From positions 1-27,027 of the forward strand of contig NZ_CABFLM010000057.1 in NCBI RefSeq assembly GCF_901873365.1: a stretch of 27,027 bases of DNA. Direction: 5' to 3'. Position numbers and translations under genes: made by a program. Below are positions 15,123 to 25,300 of this stretch, piece by piece; within the stretch, counting starts at the first letter, position 1, and every line of letters starts with the position of its first letter. This stretch comes from an uncultured Aggregatibacter sp. (GTDB lineage: Bacteria; Pseudomonadota; Gammaproteobacteria; Enterobacterales; Pasteurellaceae). The notes beneath the pieces are model-generated. The model did no database searches. It saw nothing but the letters and a program-made list of their open reading frames with translations, and was not told the origin of the DNA.

Positions 15123-16205
15123 TTAATCAATGTATTCGGTTAATACACGCGGGGTTAATTTGGTAATTAATTCATAACTGATAACGCCCGTAATTTCTGC
15201 GATTTCTTCAATCGGTAATTCTTTGCCCCACAAGATCACTTCATCGCCGACCTTGTCTTGACTGTCTGCGCCAAGATCCACGGTCAGCATATCCATAGAC
15301 ACTTTACCCACAATCGGCACACGGCGACCATTCAGATAAACTGGCGTACCCTGTGGCACATCACGTGGATAACCATCACCATATCCGATAGCTACCACGC
15401 CGATTTTCGTATCTTTTTCACTTGTCCAAACACCGCCGTATCCCACCGGTTCGCCTTTTTTATGTTCGCGCACGGCGATTAAAGAGGAGGTTAAATTCAT
15501 CACCGGCGTTAAACCGTATTCTTTACCCGCGGTATTATTCGGAGAAATGCCGTACATAATAATACCCGGACGAATCCAGTCTAAATGCGCCTCCTGCCAG
15601 AATAAAATACCGCCGGAAGCGGAAATACTCCGCTCACCGGCTTTGCCCTCCGTTGCCTGTAAAAAGCGACTTAATTGTTTTTCTGTATAACCGCACTCTA
15701 ACTCATCAGCACGGCTAAAATGGCTCACAAAGCCAATGTTTGGATCAACGCAGGGGAGAGATTTGAGTTTTTGATAGAAGCTATCCACTTCATCCAAATG
15801 CACGCCCAATCGGTGCATTCCCGTATCAATTTTCAACCATACTTTCACCGGATTAGGCGTTTTGGCTTGTTCAAGGGCTTCAAGCTGTTCTTGGCTATGT
15901 ACGACGGTTTGAATGTTATTAACGGCTAAAATCGGTAGGTCTTTGGAAGAGAAAAACCCTTCTAACAGCAAAATCGGTTTGGTAATGCCGTTGGAGCGTA
16001 ATTTTAGTGCTTCTTCTAAACGCGCCACGCCAAAGCAATCCACCAGACTTTCGACGGCAGAAGACACAAACACGACGCCGTGTCCGTAGGCATTGGCTTT
16101 TACTACCGCAATAATTTTACTGTTTGGGGCTTTTTGTTTAATGGTTTGAATATTGTGTTTTAACGCAACAGAACTGATTTTGGCTGTTGCAGGTTTCATG
16201 TGCAT
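15123..16205 (-). CDS. alr: Alanine racemase
   Basis: Alr makes D-alanine from L-alanine for peptidoglycan. The 360-residue product has an N-terminal PLP barrel with the Schiff-base lysine Lys36 in VVKANAYGHG and a C-terminal beta domain with the catalytic Tyr256 in GEPVGYGGVW, plus IGYGDGYPR and KVSMDMLTVDL. The start at 16205 is preceded by AAGAGA; a second ATG two codons later (16199) is too far from that site to be preferred. It follows dnaB by 24 bases and precedes pgi closely, so the three are probably one transcript. I see no internal promoter. Confidence 0.96.
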   Translation of the reverse strand: MHMKPATAKISSVALKHNIQTIKQKAPNSKIIAVVKANAYGHGVVFVSSAVESLVDCFGVARLEEALKLRSNGITKPILLLEGFFSSKDLPILAVNNIQTVVHSQEQLEALEQAKTPNPVKVWLKIDTGMHRLGVHLDEVDSFYQKLKSLPCVDPNIGFVSHFSRADELECGYTEKQLSRFLQATEGKAGERSISASGGILFWQEAHLDWIRPGIIMYGISPNNTAGKEYGLTPVMNLTSSLIAVREHKKGEPVGYGGVWTSEKDTKIGVVAIGYGDGYPRDVPQGTPVYLNGRRVPIVGKVSMDMLTVDLGADSQDKVGDEVILWGKELPIEEIAEITGVISYELITKLTPRVLTEYID

Positions 16206-16229
16206 TTTTTATCTCTTTTACTCTGTTAT

Positions 16230-17636
16230 CTAATATTCGTCATCATAATGATGATGTTCTGCTAAGTTATCAAAACGGGAAAAATTGCCTTGGAATGCCA
16301 ACTTCACGCGTCCAATCGGCCCGTTACGCTGTTTACCAATGATAATTTCCGCAATGCCTTTTTCTTCTGACTCGCGGTTATACACTTCGTCGCGATAAAT
16401 AAACATAATCAAGTCTGCATCCTGCTCAATAGAGCCTGACTCACGCAAGTCAGAGTTGACCGGGCGTTTATCCTGACGGTTTTCCAAGGTACGGTTTAAT
16501 TGTGACAGGGCGATCACCGGCACTTCCAATTCTTTTGCCAAGGCTTTTAAAGAACGGGAAATTTCCGCAATTTCCAACGTACGATTTTCAGAAAAAGCCG
16601 GGGCACGCATTAATTGAAGGTAGTCCACCATGATTAAACTTAAGCCGTTATTTTCACGATAAACCCGTCTCGCACGGGAACGCAGCTCCGTTGGCGTTAA
16701 GCCGGAAGAATCGTCAATAAATAAATTCGGCTTTTTAGCCAGCATCCCCATGGTGCTGGAAATTTTTGCCCAATCGTTGTCATCCAAGCCCTGACCGGTA
16801 CGAATTTTAGTTTGGTCCACACGCGAAAGTGACGCCAAGCTACGCATCATAATTTGCTCCGCCGGCATCTCTAAACTGAACACCAATACCGGTTTATCAC
16901 TGCCTAATGCGGCATTTTCACATAGGTTCATGGCAAAGGTGGTTTTCCCCATGGAAGGACGCGCCGCCACAATAATCAAGTCGGATTTTTGTAAACCTGC
17001 CGTTTTCTTATCTAAATCTTTGAAACCGGTGGAAACGCCGGTGACGCCGGAGTGATCTTTAATTTGACTGAGTTGTTCGATTTTATTGATGGTGTTTTCC
17101 AGAATGGAAATGATATTTTGTGGGCCTTCAGTACCGGATGCGCGCTTCTCAGCAATGGCAAAAACTTCTCGCTCCGCCTCATCCAGCAAATGTTTCACAT
17201 CCTGCCCTTTAGGAGAATAGCTGTTTTGCGCAATTTTGTTCCCGACAGAAATCAACTCGCGCATGATTGCTTTTTCTCGCACCACATTGGCGTAAGCCAC
17301 CACGTTGGCGGCACTCGGCGTGTTATTGGAAAGCTCCGCCAAATAAGCAAAACCGCCCACCTGTTCGATGACTTCGCGACTTTTTAGCGCCTGTTCTAAG
17401 GTAATTAAATCCACCGGTGATTGCTGGGCAATCAGCTTTTCCATTTCCTCGAAAATCAGACGATGTTCAAAGCGGTAAAAATCCTCTTTCACCACATTTT
17501 CAGCCACATCATCCCAATACATATTGTTCAGCAAAATACTGCCCAACACAGCTTGTTCAGCTTCGATAGAATGAGGAGGAATGTTCAAATTGGTGGTTTT
17601 TTGGTCTTTCGCAGGAGGAGAATTCTTAGACGCCAT
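16230..17636 (-). CDS. dnaB: Replicative DNA helicase DnaB
   Basis: DnaB is the hexameric 5'-3' helicase at the replication fork and binds primase. The 468-residue product has the N-terminal collar domain beginning PPHSIEAEQAVLG, a linker, and the RecA-like motor with Walker A ARPSMGKT at 225-232, SLEMPAEQIMMRSLASLSRVDQTKIRTGQ split over the next helices, MVDYLQLM as Walker B, and RESGSIEQDADLIMFIYRDE near the arginine-finger region. No intein interrupts it. The start at 17636 has GAGG five bases upstream; an in-frame codon at 17660 adds eight residues without similarity. It leads the dnaB-alr-pgi group. Confidence 0.97.
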   Translation of the reverse strand: MASKNSPPAKDQKTTNLNIPPHSIEAEQAVLGSILLNNMYWDDVAENVVKEDFYRFEHRLIFEEMEKLIAQQSPVDLITLEQALKSREVIEQVGGFAYLAELSNNTPSAANVVAYANVVREKAIMRELISVGNKIAQNSYSPKGQDVKHLLDEAEREVFAIAEKRASGTEGPQNIISILENTINKIEQLSQIKDHSGVTGVSTGFKDLDKKTAGLQKSDLIIVAARPSMGKTTFAMNLCENAALGSDKPVLVFSLEMPAEQIMMRSLASLSRVDQTKIRTGQGLDDNDWAKISSTMGMLAKKPNLFIDDSSGLTPTELRSRARRVYRENNGLSLIMVDYLQLMRAPAFSENRTLEIAEISRSLKALAKELEVPVIALSQLNRTLENRQDKRPVNSDLRESGSIEQDADLIMFIYRDEVYNRESEEKGIAEIIIGKQRNGPIGRVKLAFQGNFSRFDNLAEHHHYDDEY

Positions 17637-17668
17637 TATTGCCTCAGTGGATAAAAACAAGTCCCTAT

Positions 17669-17697
17669 ATGATATACCAAATCCGGGGTGGGTTTAA
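17669..17697 (-). promoter_or_regulatory. dnaB-alr-pgi promoter
   Basis: On the minus strand TTAAAC (17697-17692) and TATCAT (17674-17669) are spaced by 17 bases, about 33 bases upstream of the dnaB ATG. The -10 matches five of six consensus positions. Confidence 0.6.
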
Positions 17698-17708
17698 CTT
17701 AAAAGTCA

Positions 17709-17753
17709 AAAAAGTGCGGCGGAAATTCGCTCTGAAAATCCACCGCACTTTTG
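17709..17753 (-). terminator. Paired uptake-signal terminator after aroG
   Basis: AAAAAGTGCGGCGGA pairs with TCCACCGCACTTTT (exact uptake signal at 17742-17750), one mismatch in the stem, with a loop of about 14 bases. On the minus strand a run of six T follows. It separates aroG from dnaB. The 17712 copy of the signal has a C in the last position. Confidence 0.75.
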
Positions 17754-17780
17754 TTTGAAATGAACGGATGAAAAGAAAGA

Positions 17781-18863
17781 TCAGCCGTTTAATTTGCGTT
17801 TTGCCGCCACCGCATCGGATAACTCTTGCAAGACGTTTTCACTGTCTTCCCAACCGATGCAGCTGTCGGTGATGCTTTGGCCGTAAGTTAAGGGTTTGCC
17901 CTCGACCAAATCTTGACGGCCTTCCACCAAATGGCTTTCAATCATCACGCCGAAAATTTTATCGGAACCTGCCGCAATTTGACGAGCCACTTCACGGCTT
18001 ACATCTAGTTGTTTTCTGAATTGTTTGCAGCTGTTGGCATGGCTGAAATCCACCATCACATGGGCTCTGTAACCTACTTTGGCAAGTTCATCGCACACCT
18101 CGGCAACATCTTGTTCGCTGTAATTTGGGCCATTGTCGCCACCACGCAAAATAATGTGGCAGTCTTCGTTACCTTTGGTGGAAACGATAGCAGAATGACC
18201 AAACTTCGTGACGGACAAGAAATGGTGTGGCGCTTCTGCTGCCCCAATCGCATCTAACGCAATTTTTACGCCACCGTTGGTCGCATTTTTAAAGCCAACG
18301 GCACAAGATAAACCGGAAGCCAATTCACGGTGTACTTGGGATTCGGTGGTTCTTGCCCCAATCGCGCCCCAGCTCATGAAATCCGCTAAATATTGCGGTG
18401 TGATCATGTCCAAAAATTCGCCGGCGGTCGGCACGGTTAAATCGTTAATATCAGACAATAATTTACGCGCCATACGCAAACCATCGTTCAAGGCATAGGT
18501 ATTATTTAAGTATGGGTCGTTAATTAAACCTTTCCAGCCCACAGTGGTACGCGGTTTTTCAAAATACACACGCATAATAATTTGTAAGGTATCTTGGTAT
18601 TTTTCGCGCATTAATTTAATGCGTTTTGCATATTCTAATGCAGCTTTGGGATCGTGAATGGAACAAGGCCCGATAACTACAAGTAAACGATCATCTTCAC
18701 CATGAATAATTTTATGCGCTTCGTGACGGGCATTTTCCACGGTTTTCACCGCAACGCTACTTGCCGGATATTTTTCTAGCAAGGCAATCGGGGGTAACAC
18801 CTGTTCAATCTTACCAATTCGCGTATCGTCGTTTTCAATGGAAATATCGTTTTTTGTGTTCAT
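17781..18863 (-). CDS. aroG: 3-deoxy-7-phosphoheptulonate (DAHP) synthase, AroG type
   Basis: This class I DAHP synthase condenses phosphoenolpyruvate with erythrose 4-phosphate, the entry step of aromatic amino acid synthesis. The 360-residue product has LLVVIGPCSIHDP (metal-binding Cys), RVYFEKPRTTVGWKGLINDP, WGAIGARTTESQVHRELASGLS and VMVDFSHANSCKQ. Over its length it resembles E. coli AroG (Phe-sensitive) more than AroH: the segment FLSVTKFGHSAIVSTKGNEDCHIILRGG follows AroG rather than AroH. Its effector is not shown by the sequence. A strong TrpR-like box lies upstream, whereas E. coli aroG is controlled by TyrR. It lies downstream of lolE on the same strand with its own promoter. Confidence 0.94.
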   Translation of the reverse strand: MNTKNDISIENDDTRIGKIEQVLPPIALLEKYPASSVAVKTVENARHEAHKIIHGEDDRLLVVIGPCSIHDPKAALEYAKRIKLMREKYQDTLQIIMRVYFEKPRTTVGWKGLINDPYLNNTYALNDGLRMARKLLSDINDLTVPTAGEFLDMITPQYLADFMSWGAIGARTTESQVHRELASGLSCAVGFKNATNGGVKIALDAIGAAEAPHHFLSVTKFGHSAIVSTKGNEDCHIILRGGDNGPNYSEQDVAEVCDELAKVGYRAHVMVDFSHANSCKQFRKQLDVSREVARQIAAGSDKIFGVMIESHLVEGRQDLVEGKPLTYGQSITDSCIGWEDSENVLQELSDAVAAKRKLNG

Positions 18864-18916
18864 TGTTCACTCGCTTATCTTCATAAAATTCTAAAATATC
18901 CGAAAAAAGTGGTATT

Positions 18917-18952
18917 ACTCTACCACTGCAATTTGTACTAGTAAACTAGTTT
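18917..18952 (-). promoter_or_regulatory. aroG promoter with overlapping TrpR-type operator
   Basis: GTACTAGTAAACTAGTTT (18935-18952) contains ACTAGT-AA-ACTAGT, nearly identical to the consensus trp operator core ACTAGTTAACTAGT. On the minus strand a -35-like TTTACT (18945-18940) lies inside this palindrome and a TAGAGT (18922-18917) follows 17 bases later. The operator thus covers the -35, a position fit for repression by TrpR with tryptophan. Confidence 0.72.
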
Positions 18953-18966
18953 ATTTAATTTCTTTT

Positions 18967-20217
18967 TTAATGACCGCTTAATATCTGTGCCGGTTGCAAT
19001 TTTGCCGCGCGATTTGCCGGATAAAGGCTGGCAAATAAACTGAGAATTAACGCAGAAAACAACACCAACAACACATCCTGCCAATGGAGTTCGGTTGGCA
19101 GAAAGTCCACGAAATAAATGCCATCGGACAATAATTTTCTACCGATGACACCTTCTAACCCCTGTATAAGTGCGGTCAAATTTAAGGCCAAAATCACGCC
19201 CAACACAATGCCAATCAGACAGCCTTTCATACCCGCTTGCAAGCCATACCAAATAAAAATACGCTTAATAAACCCATTATTCGCACCAAGGGTACGCATG
19301 ATGGCAATGTCGCCCGCTTTATCTTTCACCGCCATGATGAGCGTGGACACGATATTAAAACACGCCACCCCAATCACCAGCACCATGGCAATATACATCA
19401 CCGTGCGAATCAGCTGAATATCGCGATACATATAGCCGAATTTACTGATCCAGTTTTGCAGGTAAAGCATCTGCGGATAATCTTGCAACATGGAATAATC
19501 AAGGGTTTGAATGTTAAACGGATCCGCGGTTTTCAGTTCTACCCCACTCACCTGTTCCGCTTGATAATCCATCAACTGCTGCGCCTGCGCCAAGGGCATC
19601 AAGGCATAGCTATGATCCAACTGGCCGTCTAAACGCAAAATGCCAGTGACTTGGATCCGTTCACGCAACGGCTGGGTTAAATTTTCCGTGCCTTTTTGTT
19701 GTGAAATTAACAGGGAAACCCAATCCCCTTCTTGCACATCCAAATCCCGTGCAATACCGGACCCCAGCACCAAACCGCCATTCTGGGCAAAATTTTGCCA
19801 TCCCTGATTTAACACAAAATGCCCAAGGGAACTCACTTGATCCTGCAATGCCGTTTCCACGCCTTTAATTTGCACTACTTTTAATTTCGCGCCATTTTCC
19901 ACGAGCGCGGTAAAACTGACAAAAGGGGAAACGCCAATGATTTGCGGATTTTGTTTCAACTTAGCGGCAAGATGTTGCCAATGATCAATCGGTGCGTTGC
20001 TTTGCCCGTTTGCAGAGGAAATTTCCGCATGGGGCACGACCGCCAAAATCCGTTGATTGAGCTCGCGTTCAAAGCCGTTCATGGCGCTTAAACCGATAAT
20101 TAACACCGCCACGCCCAAGGCAATACCCATGCTGGAAAAAAATGAAATCAGCGACACCAAACGGTTTTTATGCTTACTGCGTTGATAGCGCCAACTAATA
20201 AAAAATGGCGTATTCAT
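18967..20217 (-). CDS. lolE: Lipoprotein-releasing ABC transporter, permease LolE
   Basis: LolE with LolC and LolD extracts mature lipoproteins from the outer leaflet of the inner membrane and hands them to LolA. The 416-residue product has the family layout: one span at about 22-46 (ISFFSSMGIALGVAVLIIGLSAMNGFE, in part), a large periplasmic domain to about 265, and three spans in the C-terminal FtsX/MacB domain, ending LYPANRAAKLQPAQILSGH. The start RSKHKNRLVSLISFFSSMGI fits LolE; the neighbour with RAKSTDRFGRLV fits LolC. The start overlaps the lolD stop by one base (TGATG). It is last of lolCDE. Confidence 0.9.
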   Translation of the reverse strand: MNTPFFISWRYQRSKHKNRLVSLISFFSSMGIALGVAVLIIGLSAMNGFERELNQRILAVVPHAEISSANGQSNAPIDHWQHLAAKLKQNPQIIGVSPFVSFTALVENGAKLKVVQIKGVETALQDQVSSLGHFVLNQGWQNFAQNGGLVLGSGIARDLDVQEGDWVSLLISQQKGTENLTQPLRERIQVTGILRLDGQLDHSYALMPLAQAQQLMDYQAEQVSGVELKTADPFNIQTLDYSMLQDYPQMLYLQNWISKFGYMYRDIQLIRTVMYIAMVLVIGVACFNIVSTLIMAVKDKAGDIAIMRTLGANNGFIKRIFIWYGLQAGMKGCLIGIVLGVILALNLTALIQGLEGVIGRKLLSDGIYFVDFLPTELHWQDVLLVLFSALILSLFASLYPANRAAKLQPAQILSGH

Positions 20218-20903
20218 CAGGCATTTTCCTCTCGTAACACGCCGTCTTGCATAATTAAACGGCGATTCAATTTTTCCGCCAAATTCAAGTCATGAGTCAC
20301 CAATAAAAATGCAATTTGCTTTTCTTGGTTAAGCTGTTGAATCAACTCAAAAATGCTTTCCGTGGTTTTGTGATCCAAATTGCCGGTGGGTTCATCCGCC
20401 AGCACCAACGCCGGATTATTCACCAACGCACGGGCAATCGCTACACGTTGGCGTTCTCCACCGGATAACGCAGATGGGCGATGTGAAATTCGGTGTTGTA
20501 AACCGACCGCACTTAAGATCTGTTCTGCGCGATCCTGCGCTTCCGTTTTGTTTTGTTGCCCGATAAGCATCGGCATCATCACGTTCTCAAGTGCGGTGAA
20601 ATCTGCCATCAAATGATGAAACTGATACACAAAGCCTAAATATTGATTGCGCAGCTTAGCCAACGCATTGGGTGTCATTTGTTGCAACGATTGCCCTTTG
20701 ATAAACACTTCACCGCTGCTCGGTTGATCTAATCCGCCCAAGGTATGTAACAAGGTACTTTTGCCCGAACCGGAACTGCCCACAATCGCGACTAATTCGC
20801 TTGGTTGCATAGAAAAAGACACCTGTTTTAGCACTTCCGTTTGTTGTGTGCCTTCTTGATAAAATTTCGTGATATTTTGGCAAGATAATAATGCTGTATT
20901 CAT
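20217..20903 (-). CDS. lolD: Lipoprotein-releasing ABC transporter, ATPase LolD
   Basis: LolD is the ATPase of the lipoprotein release complex. The 228-residue product has Walker A GSSGSGKST at 43-50, the Q-loop stretch FVYQFHHLMADFTALENV (91-108) typical of LolD, signature LSGGERQRVAIARAL from 146, Walker B LVLADEP with Glu171, and the switch histidine in LLVTHDLNLA. AAGAGATG lies before the ATG at 20903. It sits between lolC and lolE, the canonical order, 14 bases after lolC. Two uptake signals (20506, 20589) occur inside within 92 bases. Confidence 0.95.
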   Translation of the reverse strand: MNTALLSCQNITKFYQEGTQQTEVLKQVSFSMQPSELVAIVGSSGSGKSTLLHTLGGLDQPSSGEVFIKGQSLQQMTPNALAKLRNQYLGFVYQFHHLMADFTALENVMMPMLIGQQNKTEAQDRAEQILSAVGLQHRISHRPSALSGGERQRVAIARALVNNPALVLADEPTGNLDHKTTESIFELIQQLNQEKQIAFLLVTHDLNLAEKLNRRLIMQDGVLREENA

Positions 20904-20917
20904 TTTTTCATCTCTTT

Positions 20918-22102
20918 TTATTCATAGCGCAAGGCTTCTGCCGGTTCCACTTTCGCGGCGCGATAGGCCGGATAAATGGTGGATAACAATGACAATAATA
21001 AGGAAAACACGACAATCGTCAGGATTTGCCAAGGCTCAAGTGCGGTCGGTAAATACATTGTTTTTGCGCCTAAGATATTCACGATAGCGTCCAAATTTAA
21101 CGTCACTAACACGCCCAATATAGCGCCCGCCAAGGTGCCCATTAACCCCACCAATAAACCTTGATAAATAAAGATGGAACGCACCTGTCCTTTTGTTAAC
21201 CCGAGGGTTTGTAAAATAGCGATTTCGCCCTGTTTGTCCACCACCATTAGGCTTAAAGATGTAATAATATTGGACACTGCCACCACAATAATTAAGCTCA
21301 CCAACAAGCCCATCATATTTTTTTCCATGCGTACCGCTTGGAAAAACTCACCTTTTTGTGTGCGCCAATCGGTGATTTGCGCGGCTGAGGGAAACGCGGC
21401 AGGCAACTCGGTAATTTGGAACGGATCCGTTAAAAATAAACGGAAACCTTGTGCTTCGCCCGGCTGAATTCGCATTAAACGTCCAATGTCCGTTAAATTG
21501 GCGAAGGCTTCATACCCTGACGCATGCCCTGCATCAAAATAAATTTCGCTGACGGTAAATAAACGCTGTAATGGCACACGCCCGAAAGGCGTGTATTGGC
21601 TGTTTTCGGTAATCATCAAACGCACTTTGTCGCCGACATGCAGGTTTAATTTCTGCGCTAATTGATCGCCAATGATAATTTTAAATTCGCCTGTCGGGAG
21701 CAAATTCTCAAAATTCTGCTCAGGCAATGTGGATAAAATCGGGTCATCCGAAAATTGTCGAATCCCAATCACTTGCCCCGCGCTGACACCGCCCGCGGTT
21801 TGAAAAATCACATTCGTCATGTTTATCGGCACGGCTTTTTGCACGAAATTCGGCATAGGCGGCTCGGCATCGTCGATCTTCACCTTGCCGTTCGGGCTAA
21901 CAATGGCGTGTGGAATGGAAGAAAGCACTTGTTGCTTTTGATAGCCTTCCAAACCGTTCATTACAGACAGCACAATAATCAATGCCATCACGCCAAGCAC
22001 AATGCCGACACTGGCTAAATTCGTCACCAACCGTCCAAAACGATCGGTACTTTTCGCCCGCCAATAGCGCAATGCAATAAAAAGAGGGGTAGATAAGGTC
22101 AT
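20918..22102 (-). CDS. lolC: Lipoprotein-releasing ABC transporter, permease LolC
   Basis: LolC is the second permease of the complex and the one that, in E. coli, recruits LolA through a hook in its periplasmic domain. The 394-residue product matches E. coli LolC: FIALRYWRAKSTDRFGRLV at the start, GVMALIIVLSVMNGLEGYQK after the first span, QAVRMEKNMMGLLVSLIIVVAVSNIITSLSLM at the second (split), and YPAYRAAKVEPAEALRYE at the end. I start it at ATG 22102, in agreement with the family; the frame is open to 22162 but that extension shows no similarity. No clear ribosome binding site precedes the ATG, and I found no convincing promoter between it and metH. Confidence 0.9.
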   Translation of the reverse strand: MTLSTPLFIALRYWRAKSTDRFGRLVTNLASVGIVLGVMALIIVLSVMNGLEGYQKQQVLSSIPHAIVSPNGKVKIDDAEPPMPNFVQKAVPINMTNVIFQTAGGVSAGQVIGIRQFSDDPILSTLPEQNFENLLPTGEFKIIIGDQLAQKLNLHVGDKVRLMITENSQYTPFGRVPLQRLFTVSEIYFDAGHASGYEAFANLTDIGRLMRIQPGEAQGFRLFLTDPFQITELPAAFPSAAQITDWRTQKGEFFQAVRMEKNMMGLLVSLIIVVAVSNIITSLSLMVVDKQGEIAILQTLGLTKGQVRSIFIYQGLLVGLMGTLAGAILGVLVTLNLDAIVNILGAKTMYLPTALEPWQILTIVVFSLLLSLLSTIYPAYRAAKVEPAEALRYE

Positions 22103-22249
22103 AAGGGATAAAAAATCATTAAAAATACGAAAAAAATTGCGCGCTAGTTTAGCATAGACCAAGATAAAAAGCAGAAAATCGGCAAAGAATTCTCTTAGAC
22201 CAGCCAGAAAAATGCGTTAAAAAACACAGCACTTTTAGAGAGATAACAT

Positions 22250-22278
22250 TTGACAGCGCAAGCACATCTTCCTACTAT
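22250..22278 (+). promoter_or_regulatory. metH promoter
   Basis: A perfect TTGACA (22250-22255) and TACTAT (22273-22278) are 17 bases apart, leaving a leader of only about 35 bases before the metH start. I see no MetJ-type repeated boxes here, and the leader is too short for a cobalamin riboswitch. Confidence 0.65.
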
Positions 22279-22319
22279 TCCTCCCATTTATTTGAACTCA
22301 AACAAACGGAAAGCTTATT

Positions 22320-25300
22320 TTGAAAAACACCACTGAAATACTAAAAAATGCCCTTGCCCAACGTATCTTAATTTTAGACGGCGCCATGGGCACGATGATC
22401 CAAAAATATAAACTCACCGAAGCGGATTTCCGTGGTGAACGCTTTAAAGAAAGTGCGGTGGATTTACGCGGCAATAATGACTTGCTGACCCTCACCCAAC
22501 CGTTACTCATTTCCGCCATTCACGAAAAATATTTAGAAGCCGGCGCGGACATTATCGAAACCAATACGTTCAGCTCCACCACCATTGCGCAAGCGGATTA
22601 CGACTTGCAATCCATTGCCTACGAACTCAACTTTGCCGGCGCAAAACTGGCACGTTTAGCAGCAGATAAATACAGCACGCCGGAAAAACCACGTTTCGTC
22701 GCGGGGATTCTCGGCCCGACGAACCGTACCGCGTCCATTTCTCCGAACGTGAACGATCCCGGTTTCCGTAACGTCACCTTTATGGAATTGGTGGATGCCT
22801 ATTCAGAAGCCACGCGCGGCTTAATCGAAGGTGGTGCCGATTTAATTATGATCGAAACCATTTTCGACACGCTAAATGCCAAAGCGGCAGTATTTGCCAT
22901 CGAAACCGTGTTTGAAGAATTAGGCATGGAATTGCCAATTATGATTTCCGGCACCATTACCGATGCGTCTGGCCGTACTCTTTCAGGACAAACCACCGAA
23001 GCGTTCTACAACTCCCTGCGCCACGCCAAACCGCTCACGTTCGGTTTGAACTGTGCGTTAGGTCCGAAAGAATTACGTCAATATGTCGAACAACTGTCTA
23101 AAATCAGCGAAACCTACGTTTCTGTACACCCGAATGCCGGCTTACCGAATGCCTTTGGTGGCTATGATCTCGGCGCAGAAGACATGGCAGCGCAACTGAA
23201 AGAATGGGCGGAAAGCGGTTTTGTGAACATTATCGGTGGCTGTTGCGGTACCACGCCGGATCATATTAAAGCCTTTGCCGATGCGGTAGAAAATATCCCA
23301 CCACGCAAATTGCCACAAATCAAAACCGCCATGCGTTTATCGGGTTTAGAGCCGCTTAACATTGATGATGAAAGCCTGTTCGTGAACGTGGGCGAACGTA
23401 ATAACGTGACAGGTTCGGCAAAATTCAAACGCTTAATTAAAGAAGACAAATTTGCCGAAGCCATTGAAATTGCCATCGACCAAGTGGAAAACGGCGCACA
23501 AGTCATCGACGTCAATATGGACGAAGCCTTGCTCGACGGCAAAAAATGCATGACCCGCTTCCTCAATATTATGGCGACCGAACCCGATGCAGCAAAAGTG
23601 CCGGTGATGATTGACTCCTCCAAATGGGAAGTAATTGAGGCGGGCTTGCAATCGGTGCAAGGTAAGCCGATTGTGAACTCCATCTCGTTGAAAGAAGGCG
23701 AAGAGATCTTTATCGAACACGCCAAACTGGTGCGTAAATACGGTGCTGCAGTGGTCGTGATGGCATTTGACGAAGTTGGGCAAGCGGACACCGAAGATCG
23801 CAAGGTGGAAATCTGTACCCGTGCTTATAACATCTTAGTCAACCAACTTGGCTTCCCGCCGGAAGACATTATTTTCGACCCGAACATTTTCGCCATCGGT
23901 ACCGGAATTGAAGAACACAATAACTACGGCGTAGATTTCATTAATGCCACAGGTCGCATTAAACGCTCGTTACCGCACGCGAAAATCTCGGGCGGGGTGT
24001 CGAACGTATCCTTCTCTTTCCGTGGTAACAACGTGATGCGTGAAGCCATTCACGCCGTTTTCCTCTATCACGCCATCAAACAAGGCATGGACATGGGGAT
24101 CGTGAATGCGGGGCAACTTGCGATTTACGATGATCTCGATCCGGAATTACGCAATGTAATTGAAGACGCCGTTTTAAACCGCACACCGGACGGCACGGAA
24201 CGTTTACTGGATATTGCGGAAAAATATCGCAACCAAGGCAACGATGAAAGTGCGGTGGATTCTGTTGCCGAATGGCGCACTTGGCCGGTGGAAGAACGCT
24301 TAAAACATGCCCTTGTGAAAGGCATTACTACACACATCATCGAAGACACCGAAGAAGCCCGCCAAAAATTGCCCACTCCGTTAGAGGTAATCGAAGGCCC
24401 ACTCATGGCTGGCATGGATGTGGTGGGCGATTTGTTCGGCGACGGCAAAATGTTCCTGCCGCAAGTGGTGAAATCCGCACGCGTGATGAAACAATCGGTC
24501 GCCTATTTAGAGCCATTTATCAACGCCACTAAACAAAAAGGCTCAAGCAACGGTAAAGTGGTGATCGCCACCGTAAAAGGCGATGTGCATGACATCGGCA
24601 AAAACATCGTAAGCGTGGTGTTGCAATGTAATAACTTTGAAGTAATCGACTTAGGCGTGATGGTGCCGGCAGACAAAATCATCCAAACCGCCATTGATGA
24701 AAAAGCGGATCTTATCGGCTTGAGCGGTTTAATTACGCCATCCCTAGACGAAATGGAATACTTCCTTGGCGAAATGACGCGTTTAGGGTTGAACTTGCCT
24801 GTCTTGATTGGCGGTGCTACCACGTCCAAAGAACATACCGCCATTAAACTTTATCCAAAATACAAACAACACGGCGTGTTCTATACCTCAAACGCTTCCC
24901 GTGCGGTCACAGTCTGTGCTACGTTGATGAACCCGGAAGGCCGTGCAGCATTGTGGGAGCAATTCAAGAAAGATTACGAGAAAATTCAACAATCTTTTGC
25001 CAACCGCAAACCACTACGCAAACAGCTCAGCATTGAAGAAGCGCGCGCCAACCGTTTCAATGGCTTCAGTGGTGAATGGGCGGATTATGTGCCGCCAACG
25101 CCAAAACAAACCGGGATTGTGGAATTCAAAAATGTGCCGATTGCCGAACTGCGCAAATTTATCGACTGGTCGCCGTTCTTCCGCGTATGGGGCTTGATGG
25201 GCGGTTATCCGGATGCCTTTGATCATCCGGAAAGTGGCGAAGAAGCCCGCCGCGTGTGGAATGATGCGCAAGCGATGTTAGATGCTTTCGAACAAAACCA

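Noticed and set aside
22279..22319. Cobalamin riboswitch before metH
   Set aside because: The predicted leader is only about 35 bases and shows none of the B12-box elements; a riboswitch of this class needs well over 100 bases.
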